Part shown: positions 8,104-15,817 of the stretch, piece after piece
Layout: each line of letters begins with the position of its first letter
How positions within the stretch are numbered: the first letter of the stretch is position 1
NCBI GenBank assembly: GCA_902774905.1
Contig: CACYKF010000017.1
Span: 1-48,274 of the forward strand
DNA: 48,274 nucleotides
Direction of reading: 5' to 3'
From: an uncultured bacterium
GTDB taxonomy: Bacteria; Cyanobacteriota; Vampirovibrionia; Gastranaerophilales; Gastranaerophilaceae
Program-made: the position numbers and the translations under genes
Notes under the pieces: model-generated
Told to the model about the DNA's origin: nothing
The model's input: the letters and a program-made list of their open reading frames with translations, nothing else
Databases searched by the model: none

Positions 8104-9247
8104 AATCATCTTCTTTTTTATAATTCTTTTTGGCTTTTGAATTGCGAACTCTTTCATTTTTCTTTTTTGTGCGTTTTGAAACTTTTTTGTAGGCATTATC
8201 AACCGATATTTTTGTAATCGGGTTACCTGTTCTGCGATCAAAAAATACAAGCCAAAAATCTCTGTTTAAATTATCAACAGAAAAAGAAACATCTGCAATA
8301 ACCCTGTCACCGGGCTTTATTTGTCTGAACATCAATTTCGTATTGCCAAAAATTGACGGACTGAATTTTACGCCGTAATCATTTTCAAGTGCCATATCAA
8401 AGCCTGACAAAGTCTTGTCTGTTGACATATTTGATATCAACAAAGATAAAGTTATTGTATTCGCATTCCCAAAAGGATCTTTTTCGTGTTTAACATTATT
8501 TATATTTATATTTATACCCTTATAAATAATTTCTTCTTTTTTCAGGGCTTCTTCTTTATATACAGGCAAATCAACAGAGGTATTTATTTTGACTTTTATC
8601 TGGTCCCCGGGAGCAATCAGGACTTCTCCGCCTTTTCTTATTAACGCGGCACCAAGCCCGACCGCACCGCCTATAGCGGCTCCGCCGGCAATTGTATAAC
8701 CCTGAGAAGCAATTGCAGCCTCCAACCCAAGCCATTGCAAAGCAAGCATACTGCCGACCGCACCGCCTGCAACCGTATAACCGACATCCTGCGCAACAAT
8801 TTTTCCTGCTTCTGCAACAGGATGGAGTTTTGTACTCATTTTGCCTTCTATCTCAATTTCGCGTCCGTCAGGAGTGATAAGATAATCAAACGACAAATCC
8901 AAAGATGCCATTCTGCCAAGACGCTTGTTACCTTTTATCAAATCTATTTTCCCATGCGCCTTTGTTCCTTTGGGGATAATTATTCCCTTATCGCCGTAAA
9001 CATCTGATGTTACTTCGGCAAAAAATTCATCGCCTTCCATTGAAACCGAAGAATCAAGCACCTGTGAAACCGTCATATTTATAACATCATGACGGTCAAG
9101 CGTTTCAACTTTGCCGGTAAACAATTTTGAATAATCTTCCTGATAATTCCCTGTTTCGCTGACTGAGCCCCTTAAAGGCTCTTGTGCTAATGCGGTATTA
9201 AAACCCAAAATTGAAACTATTAAAAATACGCTCAACAATCTTCTCAT
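8084..9247 (-). CDS. Secreted protein with weak VirB10/TrbI-like resemblance
   Basis: 387 residues with a Sec signal peptide (MRRLLSVFLIV...) probably cleaved after Ala21. Residues about 65-215 contain an order of segments like the C-terminal domain of VirB10/TrbI: a DVYGDKGIIIPKGTKAHG strand pair, LGRMASLDLSFDYLITPDGRE, then a Gly/Ala-rich hydrophobic stretch (YTVAGGAVGSMLALQW...GGAAIGGAVGLGAAL). The rest is beta-rich and ends in a basic tail (KRTKKKNERVRNSKAKKNYKK). No other conjugation gene is near, so a periplasmic or outer-membrane role unrelated to conjugation is as likely. Promoter TTGCCC-17-TATAAT lies 6 nt before the ATG, with no Shine-Dalgarno, so a leaderless mRNA is predicted. Confidence 0.7.
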   Translation of the reverse strand: MRRLLSVFLIVSILGFNTALAQEPLRGSVSETGNYQEDYSKLFTGKVETLDRHDVINMTVSQVLDSSVSMEGDEFFAEVTSDVYGDKGIIIPKGTKAHGKIDLIKGNKRLGRMASLDLSFDYLITPDGREIEIEGKMSTKLHPVAEAGKIVAQDVGYTVAGGAVGSMLALQWLGLEAAIASQGYTIAGGAAIGGAVGLGAALIRKGGEVLIAPGDQIKVKINTSVDLPVYKEEALKKEEIIYKGINININNVKHEKDPFGNANTITLSLLISNMSTDKTLSGFDMALENDYGVKFSPSIFGNTKLMFRQIKPGDRVIADVSFSVDNLNRDFWLVFFDRRTGNPITKISVDNAYKKVSKRTKKKNERVRNSKAKKNYKKEDDFMQMDF

Positions 9248-9253
9248 ACAGCG

Positions 9254-9282
9254 ATTATATCCTATAAATTCACTTCGGGCAA
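9254..9282 (-). promoter_or_regulatory. Leaderless-type promoter of the secreted protein gene
   Basis: Minus strand TTGCCC (9277-9282), 17-nt spacer, perfect TATAAT (9254-9259), then exactly 6 nt (CGCTGT) to the ATG at 9247. Transcription would start at or within a base of the A of the ATG. Confidence 0.7.
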
Positions 9283-9285
9283 ATA

Positions 9286-10857
9286 TTAGTTTTGTTCCTG
9301 ATTTTCAGCGACTTCCTGTGCAAGTTGCTCAATAAAACTATTTATTTGCGCCGGCTCAAAACAGTTACAGGTGTTCCAAATAAGTGTTGTCGGAGGTTCA
9401 GACATTAAAGGGCTCGGATATTCATTATGACATTTTCCTTTTAGCATATTAGCAGAACCGTCAACTTGAGAGCGGAATTTTGCACAACAACTGCAGATTT
9501 TTAATGTTAAACCATAATCATCCATCTTTGATTTTAATTGCTGAAGCGCATAAATCATTCCTAAATGCGAGTCGGTTGTATATTTTTTGTTTTTATATAT
9601 AAATCTGATTTTTGCAAGTCCTGATTCGGTTGAAATAAATTCAAGTTTACACGGTCTTTCACCAAGTTTTGTTATTACAGCAACATCTATTGTCAATTTA
9701 TCCGCGTCTTTATCTGAACCTGACCAAATCTTTTTAAGAACATATCTCACCGGCGGGAAATTCTTTATGATATGACAAATTGAATACAAAGGATGAAATA
9801 TCAGCATAACAATTTCTTTTTTAGTCATTTTGGCGTTTACAAGACTTAAAATGAAAACACCCAATAATACCACGGCAGAAATTATTACCGTATTCAGACT
9901 TATAATAAACTTATGATGAACGGCAAACAAAATTATTGCAAGATAGGATAATGTTATAAGCCAAAAATTCGGATTAAGTAAGGAACAAACTTGTTCAATA
10001 AACGGGAAATTCGGACTTAGAAGCCTTTTATAATTATCTTTGATAAGCGCAAATTTCTTTGTAAGACGAGGATTTTTAAATGTGCAGTCCTGACCGTAAA
10101 CATAGGACTGAATATTCGGGTTATATACGCATTTGTGACCTGTTTCGGTAAGTTTAAGACTAAATTCAAGTTCACTGTTTATATCTTTAAAATTGAGTTG
10201 TTCAAATTCATCAATAACTTCTTTTTTCACTACAAACAACCCTGAATCAACAATCGTTGCAAGCCCGCACAAAGTTCTTGCCTGTTTGAAAAAGTTTGCT
10301 ATATATTTTTTATAAACCGCTTTTATTTTATCAACAATATCAAGATTTACCCTGCTTATATTGACTTCGCCTGTTACCGCATCATTTTTGTTTATGGCAA
10401 CATTTGCAAGTGTCAAAAAATTTGAATCTACACGCCTTATTGCATCAATAAAAACATAAGCATCTATATCAGGATCATCTTTAATACTGTTTATAAGCAT
10501 GGTTATTGCCTGAGATTTCCCCAAAGTTCCAACATCCTGAATATTTAAAACATGAACAAATCGGTCATTTTCAAACATTTTTTCTGAGCCGTCATTACAA
10601 TTATCAAGAACGGCATATACTTTAAAACTTCCCAAAGGGTAATCCTGCATCTTTAATTCGCTTATTAATTCTTCCAATCCTGCCTTGCTGTTATGTGCAT
10701 AAATAATAACCGCAAGATTGTTCTTTACCGAATCATAAAGAGAATATTTTTTCTCAAGTGCAAACAGTTTATCTTTAAGATTTCTGCAGGCAAGAATAAA
10801 CATGTAAAAGGTGTAAATTATTAAATATATATATAGAACAAATAAAATATATTTCAT
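9286..10857 (-). CDS. Membrane glycosyltransferase, family 2
   Basis: 523 residues from the ATG at 10857, which has AGAGAGGA before it; an upstream in-frame start would add 12 residues. A membrane helix at the N-terminus is followed by a GT-A domain (about 40-260): NLAVIIYAHNSKAGLEEL, AVLDNCNDGS, a D-A-I region (YVFIDAIRRVDSNFL) in place of the usual DxD, and an acceptor-side segment (GLFVVKKEVIDEFEQLNFKDINSE). Helices at about 300-375 anchor it. The last 120 residues hold a Cys-rich part (CSCCAKF, KGKC, NTCNCF) that GT2 enzymes do not usually carry. A processive or lipid-linked sugar transfer is possible. Substrate unknown. Confidence 0.82.
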   Translation of the reverse strand: MKYILFVLYIYLIIYTFYMFILACRNLKDKLFALEKKYSLYDSVKNNLAVIIYAHNSKAGLEELISELKMQDYPLGSFKVYAVLDNCNDGSEKMFENDRFVHVLNIQDVGTLGKSQAITMLINSIKDDPDIDAYVFIDAIRRVDSNFLTLANVAINKNDAVTGEVNISRVNLDIVDKIKAVYKKYIANFFKQARTLCGLATIVDSGLFVVKKEVIDEFEQLNFKDINSELEFSLKLTETGHKCVYNPNIQSYVYGQDCTFKNPRLTKKFALIKDNYKRLLSPNFPFIEQVCSLLNPNFWLITLSYLAIILFAVHHKFIISLNTVIISAVVLLGVFILSLVNAKMTKKEIVMLIFHPLYSICHIIKNFPPVRYVLKKIWSGSDKDADKLTIDVAVITKLGERPCKLEFISTESGLAKIRFIYKNKKYTTDSHLGMIYALQQLKSKMDDYGLTLKICSCCAKFRSQVDGSANMLKGKCHNEYPSPLMSEPPTTLIWNTCNCFEPAQINSFIEQLAQEVAENQEQN

Positions 10858-10951
10858 AATATCCTCTCTATCAACAAATTTTAATAAAAACACAACAAAA
10901 TTTCAAATAGAGCAATTTTATAACTTCTCGCAAACAAAAGAAAAGAAATAA

Positions 10952-11007
10952 GTAAGTTGGGCTTTCAGCCCAACAAAATAAATGTTGGGGTAGAAACCCC
11001 AACTTAC
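10952..11007. repeat. GTAAG double-hairpin element, copy 1
   Basis: 56 bp with 10-bp terminal inverted repeats (GTAAGTTGGG / CCCAACTTAC). Inside are two smaller hairpins, GTTGGGCT-TTC-AGCCCAAC and GTTGGGG-TAGAAA-CCCCAAC, joined by an AT linker. The same element occurs at 23210, 39881, 40139 and 48182, with a half copy at 30055. Confidence 0.9.
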
Positions 11008-11183
11008 GATTGTTGTGTCGCAAACAATGATTGCTAACTGCGTAAAGGTCGTTATTCAAGCGCGCGCCGTAGTTTTAGGCGCGCTAAGAGATTTTTGCCG
11101 ATAGGCGAAAACACATATTACTGCGTTAGCAGTCTTATGCCGCCGTAGGCGGTATAGTAATCAGCGAAGTTTTCTTTTCTTTG

Positions 11184-11230
11184 GTTCATTTCTTTTCTTT
11201 TGCCTCGTAAACAAAAGAAAAGAAATGAAC
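11184..11230. repeat. Perfect 19-bp inverted repeat after the pilus operon
   Basis: GTTCATTTCTTTTCTTTTG (11184-11202) pairs fully with 11212-11230 around a 9-nt loop. It begins 12 nt past the stop of the last operon gene on the minus strand. A half of the same motif recurs at about 10933-10948. Confidence 0.75.
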
Positions 11231-11241
11231 TTCATATAATG

Positions 11242-11982
11242 TTATTTATGGTTCACACCGTAACCAAACATTGCAAAATCATATTTTACGGGATCATCAG
11301 GACAGAATTCTCTCAATTTATCTGTTAATTCTTCAACTGCCTTAAAATCATTAGCCTTACGGGTCAAAAGTCCCATTTGTCGTGAAATTCTACCGACATG
11401 AACATCTAACGGTATGTAAAGTTCCGACGGTTTCATAAACTTCCATATACCGACATCAACACTTGATTTTCTGACCATCCACCTTAAATACATACACATT
11501 CGTTTCATTGCACCGTTATTACGAGGGTTTGGTATCATGTGGTAAAATCCTTGTCCGACAGATTTATCCGCTCTTGCATAAAAATAATCAACAACAGTTT
11601 CAAACATTTTACCCTGTTGGCGCCCGTAGTTAAAAAGTTCTTCAAGACCATCAGTCGTGTCGTATAATTCTTTTAAAATTTTAAATATCGAAATAAAATC
11701 AACGGGTTTTCCAAAACGATAATTAAAATCACCTATCAACTCCGGTTCAAAATTTAATATAAAATTCAGCGGTTCATTGTGGGCAATATTGATAAACAAA
11801 TCATCAAGTTTTTTTATAAACTGAACTCTACTCCCATAGGCAAGTAATGATGCAATAAAACCTGCAAGTTCCACATCTTTTTTATTTTTAAATCTGTGAA
11901 TAAACTGAACAGGATCATCTTTTATAAAATCTTTGTTTTCATATTTTAAAACAAGACTGTCGAGTTCTGATTTTGTAATCAT
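11242..11982 (-). CDS. TIGR02757 (DUF2400) family protein
   Basis: 246 residues, cytoplasmic. The pattern DPVQFIHRFKNKKDVELAGFIASLLAYGSRVQFIKKLDDLF at the N-terminus and the later LRWMVRKSSVDVGIWKFMKPSELYIPLDVHVGRISRQMGLL are typical of TIGR02757, a helical family of unknown function that resembles helix-hairpin-helix DNA glycosylase folds. The starting ATG is 2 nt after the TPR gene's TAA. It is the last gene of the operon led by the pilus genes, but nothing suggests that it works in pilus assembly. Confidence 0.85.
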   Translation of the reverse strand: MITKSELDSLVLKYENKDFIKDDPVQFIHRFKNKKDVELAGFIASLLAYGSRVQFIKKLDDLFINIAHNEPLNFILNFEPELIGDFNYRFGKPVDFISIFKILKELYDTTDGLEELFNYGRQQGKMFETVVDYFYARADKSVGQGFYHMIPNPRNNGAMKRMCMYLRWMVRKSSVDVGIWKFMKPSELYIPLDVHVGRISRQMGLLTRKANDFKAVEELTDKLREFCPDDPVKYDFAMFGYGVNHK

Positions 11983-11984
11983 AT

Positions 11985-13757
11985 TTAAGAAATCTCTCTT
12001 ATAAGTTCCTGTGCTTCTTCACATTCAGGGAAAGTATCCACAATTTTGTCAAGATATTCAAGTGCATTATCAATTTCTTTCAACTCAATACAACATTTTG
12101 CAATATTTAACAGAGTATTGATATTGAGCGGCGATTTTTCAAGCATATTATTAAAAATAGTTTTTGCCTGTTTAAAATCTTTCAGATTAAAATAACAAAG
12201 AGCGAGCAAATTTTGTGTTTCAGGCATTTGTTCCATCTCAAAAGACTTGATAAGATAATCCTTAGCGCGTTCAAAATCATCAGAAAGAAAATAAATTCTG
12301 CCTGCAATAAAAAATAAAAATGCTGATGCGGGAGATTTTTTAATGGCACTAACAATTTGTTCTAATGCTGTATCAATTTGTTTTAAATGAGTTTTATTTA
12401 ATGCGGAAAATGCAAGAGCATTTGCATCTTCAGGTCTCAATTCGAGAGCCTTTTGATACATTTCATCCGCCTTTTCAAAATCAGAAGTTGCATGGAAATA
12501 ATTTGCATATTCAATAACTATTGAGAAATCATCACTTGCTATATCATAAGCCTTTTCAAATTCGTCTTTTGCATAATCAAAAAGTCTTTTATTCAGATAA
12601 ATTACTGCCAAATCCTTATGCGCTTTTGCAAAATCAGGTTTAAGTTTGCATACTTTTTTGAGCATATTTTCTGCCCTGTCCGTATCACCTGTTTTTATAC
12701 AAAGCATTGAAAGTTCATAATACGGCATATAATCCGTACCGCCATGTTTTATAATTCTTTCATAAATTTCTTTGGCTTTAGAAATCTGTCCTGTCAAAAT
12801 ATAAATTGATGCAAGTTTTTTCAGAATATTAACGGATTTTGGGCTCATCATACTTAACTGAATAAGTATAGATATTGATGCTTCATACTCTCCGATAATC
12901 TGCAGACAACTTGCAAGATTGAATTTGTAAGTCGTTTTTTGCGGATACACGGCAGAAAGATATTTATAGTGTTCAATCGCTTCGTGTATTCTATTTGCTT
13001 TAACCTCAGATATTGCCCACGCTATAATATAACTGTCATCATCAGGCTCAAGTTCGTGTGCTTTTTGGAAATATTCACATGCTTTTTCGTGTTCATCCTG
13101 CATTTGTAAAATTGATGCAATATTAAAATATGCAAGAGAATCTGTCGGTTCAAGTTCAATTGATTTTTCGTAAGTCTCTTTGGCAAGGTCAAGTTTACCT
13201 GTTGTAAGGTATGCCGTACCCAAATTGTTATATAACTGGACATTCCCAGAGTCCAATTCTATTGCTTTTTCGATATATTTTATACTGCCTTCAAAATCCT
13301 GTGCCGCCATACAGGCAGTTCCTGCTATATAATAAAATGCATAATCATCTTTATCGGCATATTTAAGTCCTTGTTCAACATATTCTAACGCTTTTTTAGG
13401 TTCTTGCGCTTTAATCTGAACTATTGCCATACTTTTATATACATCCACATATTCGGGGCGAAGTTTTATTACGGTATTATACGCATGTTTTGCCTCAATA
13501 AGTTGCCCTAAATTATCATAACAGCAACCCAAATAATACCAGCATATTGCATCATCCTGTTTATACTTGATAATATCTTCAAGTATTTTTCTTGCGTCTT
13601 CATAATTTTCTACATTAACTTCACACAACGCAACCAATTTTAAAGCATCTACATCCTTTTCATTTTCGGTAATTATACCTGACAAAAGTTCTTTTGCTCT
13701 TACATATTCACCCTTTTTTATAAGGTTGTATATTTTATCAATTTCTTTTTCTTCCAT
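11985..13757 (-). CDS. Long TPR-repeat protein
   Basis: 590 residues formed almost wholly of tetratricopeptide repeats, about 16-17 units of 34 residues from residue 4 to the end (for example KLDLAKETYEKSIELEPTDSLAYFNIASIL, DFEKADEMYQKALELRPEDANALAFSAL). There is no signal peptide or catalytic domain, so it should be a cytoplasmic scaffold. TPR proteins such as PilF help pilus secretins, but those are lipoproteins, so the link to the pilus genes upstream is weak. An extended -10 (TGATATAAT, 13767-13775) overlaps the end of the SDR gene 9 nt before this ATG, and no Shine-Dalgarno is visible; an internal promoter is possible. Confidence 0.85.
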   Translation of the reverse strand: MEEKEIDKIYNLIKKGEYVRAKELLSGIITENEKDVDALKLVALCEVNVENYEDARKILEDIIKYKQDDAICWYYLGCCYDNLGQLIEAKHAYNTVIKLRPEYVDVYKSMAIVQIKAQEPKKALEYVEQGLKYADKDDYAFYYIAGTACMAAQDFEGSIKYIEKAIELDSGNVQLYNNLGTAYLTTGKLDLAKETYEKSIELEPTDSLAYFNIASILQMQDEHEKACEYFQKAHELEPDDDSYIIAWAISEVKANRIHEAIEHYKYLSAVYPQKTTYKFNLASCLQIIGEYEASISILIQLSMMSPKSVNILKKLASIYILTGQISKAKEIYERIIKHGGTDYMPYYELSMLCIKTGDTDRAENMLKKVCKLKPDFAKAHKDLAVIYLNKRLFDYAKDEFEKAYDIASDDFSIVIEYANYFHATSDFEKADEMYQKALELRPEDANALAFSALNKTHLKQIDTALEQIVSAIKKSPASAFLFFIAGRIYFLSDDFERAKDYLIKSFEMEQMPETQNLLALCYFNLKDFKQAKTIFNNMLEKSPLNINTLLNIAKCCIELKEIDNALEYLDKIVDTFPECEEAQELIREIS

Positions 13758-13772
13758 AACAAAAATATTATA

Positions 13773-14591
13773 TCACAAGTCCATTCGGTATTTCATTCCA
13801 AATTTTATAATTTTATTAATTAGTCCCTGAGGTAAAATAGACATAATTTGGGCAAATTTTGCGTCATTCCCTACAGTATAAGAAGATTTTGGATTTTTTA
13901 ACCCGTCAATTTTGACAATTAAATCCGCAACTTTTAAAACAGGCAAACCTTTCTTAGTATTTTTCAGCGCATTATTTTTTACAAAATCAAGTTCTTTTTC
14001 GTAACCTTTACAATTTTCAAGATATTCAAGATTGGCATTAACAGATTTTTCCCAGATAGGAGTTGCGATAACACCTGGCTTTACGGAAACGACCTTAATA
14101 TTTTTATGATTTTCAAGTTCAAGAGCGTTAAAAAATATGTCTAATGCTCGTTTTGATGCACAATAAGGGCTTATAAACGGAAAATTCCCAAAACTTGACA
14201 TTGAACTTACATTTATGATTTTAGAGTTTTGTAAAATATCCATAAGATTTTGAGTTAATTCGATATGTGAAAAAGTATTAACATCAAATTGTTCTCTTAG
14301 TCTGTCTGTATCTATTTTTTCTATCGGACCTGCGACAACATTTCCTGCGACATTTATCAATGTATCGATATGATTTGTCTGCTTTTTTATATTATTACAG
14401 GCATCAATAACGGATTTTTTATCTGTCATATCAATATAAAAATATTGCACATTTTCAGGAATTTCAGCAGGTAACTTTTTATCATTGCGATACCCTGCAA
14501 AAATCAAATTTTCACCGCCTGAGGACAACTTTTCTAAAACAGCCTTGCCTATCCCTGATGTTGAGCCTGTAATAACGTAAGTTTTTGCCAT
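13773..14591 (-). CDS. Short-chain dehydrogenase/reductase
   Basis: 272 residues from the ATG at 14591, one base after the pilC stop; an upstream frame extension would add an unlikely Cys/His-rich leader. A classical SDR: NAD(P)-binding TGSTSGIG at about residues 8-15, an Asp-containing strand (YFYIDMTD), NVAGN, the catalytic Ser in NVSSMSSF and Tyr-X-X-X-Lys in YCASK. A C-terminal segment continues to residue 272. An Arg at about 36 (YRND) hints at NADPH. The substrate is unknown. Its place in the pilus operon is probably incidental. Confidence 0.88.
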   Translation of the reverse strand: MAKTYVITGSTSGIGKAVLEKLSSGGENLIFAGYRNDKKLPAEIPENVQYFYIDMTDKKSVIDACNNIKKQTNHIDTLINVAGNVVAGPIEKIDTDRLREQFDVNTFSHIELTQNLMDILQNSKIINVSSMSSFGNFPFISPYCASKRALDIFFNALELENHKNIKVVSVKPGVIATPIWEKSVNANLEYLENCKGYEKELDFVKNNALKNTKKGLPVLKVADLIVKIDGLKNPKSSYTVGNDAKFAQIMSILPQGLINKIIKFGMKYRMDL

Positions 14592-14592
14592 A

Positions 14593-15816
14593 TTACATAC
14601 CCATATATGAAGCAAACAACGGTAAATACAATGCCGATGCCAAAACAAGTACAATAGTACCGATTACAACAAGCATTATCGGTTCAATCATTTTTGTCAT
14701 CATATCAATAATATTATCAAGAGCCTTATCAATATAACTTACGGCTTGACCAAGCATGTCACCCAAACGACCTGATTGTTCCCCTGTTGCAATCATAAAC
14801 AAAATCATTTTAGGCATTGTTCTTGTTGCCCTTAACGCAGCAGACAAATGCTGACCTTGTTGGATTTTGACCGTGGCTTCTTCGACTCTGGTTTCCAATG
14901 TATGATTAGTCAGTGTCATATTTGCAAGATACAAACATTCCAAAATCGGAACACCCGCATCATAAGCAACCTGCATGACGGCTATAAAGTTTGCAAAATT
15001 TGAAAACTGTATAAGTTTTGACAAAACAGGAACTTTCAATACATATTCATCAATTTTCCACTTACTCGGCTTCCATTTGAAAAGAAAATTTATACCAAAA
15101 ATTGCCGCAGCAAAACCAAGAGGGATAAAGTACCAATTTTTCTTTAAGGCAATACCCATTTCCATTAACACACGGGTAATCCACGGCAACTGCATCCCCA
15201 TTTGGTCAAACATATCTTTAAATACAGGGAATACGAATACAAGCATGACTATAACAATAAATACCGCCAAAAGAATAACGAATGCCGGATACATAAGAGT
15301 CCCGATTACTTTTGTTCTGATATTTGCCTGTTTATTTAAAAGTTCAAGCAGACGGTCAAGAGTTTTTTCAAGTTCACCGGCATCTTCCCCTGTTTTTACA
15401 AGACCAATGTATACATGTCCGAATTGTTCTGGGTATTTTGCAATTGTACCTGCAAAAGTACCGCCGTTCATAATTTGTTTTCTTAATTCTGCCGCAACTT
15501 GACGCATCTTTAGTTTTGCCGCATCATTTTCAATAAACAAAAGAGATTCGATAATCGGAATACCTGCGGCAGCGAGGATTTGCAGAGTTGATGTAAAATC
15601 TATCTGTTCTGCCAGCCCCATTTTAGGCATTTTTACAAGTGCTTTTTTAGCATTTTTAGCCTTTTTTACCGGAGCATTATCTTCTATAATTGAAGTTGGC
15701 GTGTACCCCATAGAACGAATTTCAGTTCTGGCCTCACGCAAATTTGCCGCTTCAACCTGACCTTTTACAATATCACTTGTTCCGTTTTTATATGCGGTAT
15801 AATTATATCTTGCCAT
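14593..15816 (-). CDS. pilC: Type IV pilus / type II secretion inner-membrane platform protein
   Basis: 407 residues, PilC/GspF family, the inner-membrane platform that couples the ATPase to pilin assembly. After an N-terminal cytoplasmic part (YNYTAYKNGTSDIVKGQVEAAN) it has two T2SSF domains: about 70-190 (FTSTLQILAAAGIPIIESLLFIENDA) and 275-400 (FANFIAVMQVAYDAGVPILECLYLANM), each with its typical G-x-P-I motif and membrane helices. The ATG lies 1 nt after the pilB stop. The full length and close order with pilB and the secretin support a working machine. Confidence 0.94.
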   Translation of the reverse strand: MARYNYTAYKNGTSDIVKGQVEAANLREARTEIRSMGYTPTSIIEDNAPVKKAKNAKKALVKMPKMGLAEQIDFTSTLQILAAAGIPIIESLLFIENDAAKLKMRQVAAELRKQIMNGGTFAGTIAKYPEQFGHVYIGLVKTGEDAGELEKTLDRLLELLNKQANIRTKVIGTLMYPAFVILLAVFIVIVMLVFVFPVFKDMFDQMGMQLPWITRVLMEMGIALKKNWYFIPLGFAAAIFGINFLFKWKPSKWKIDEYVLKVPVLSKLIQFSNFANFIAVMQVAYDAGVPILECLYLANMTLTNHTLETRVEEATVKIQQGQHLSAALRATRTMPKMILFMIATGEQSGRLGDMLGQAVSYIDKALDNIIDMMTKMIEPIMLVVIGTIVLVLASALYLPLFASYMGM

Positions 15817-15817
15817 A

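Larger units (their letters stand above)
10858..11241. repeat. Gene-free stretch packed with short palindromes
   Basis: 384 bases without a credible gene. Contents in order: one arm of the CAAAAGAAAAGAAAT motif (near 10933-10948), a full 56-bp GTAAG element (10952-11007), a GC-rich hairpin (AGCGCGCGCC / GGCGCGCT near 11060-11083), small hairpins around ACTGC-GCAGT and GCCGCC-GGCGG (near 11121-11158), and a perfect 19-bp inverted repeat with a 9-nt loop at 11184-11202 / 11212-11230. The last one sits just beyond the 3' end of the pilus operon and could protect or end its transcript, though no T run follows. Confidence 0.7.

Noticed and set aside
8084..9247. Part of a conjugation or type IV secretion locus
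   Set aside because: The resemblance to VirB10 is weak and no other tra/vir gene is nearby.
10871..11059. Open frame of about 60 codons across the GTAAG element
   Set aside because: Most of its codons are the repeat itself and there is no ribosome site or coding bias.
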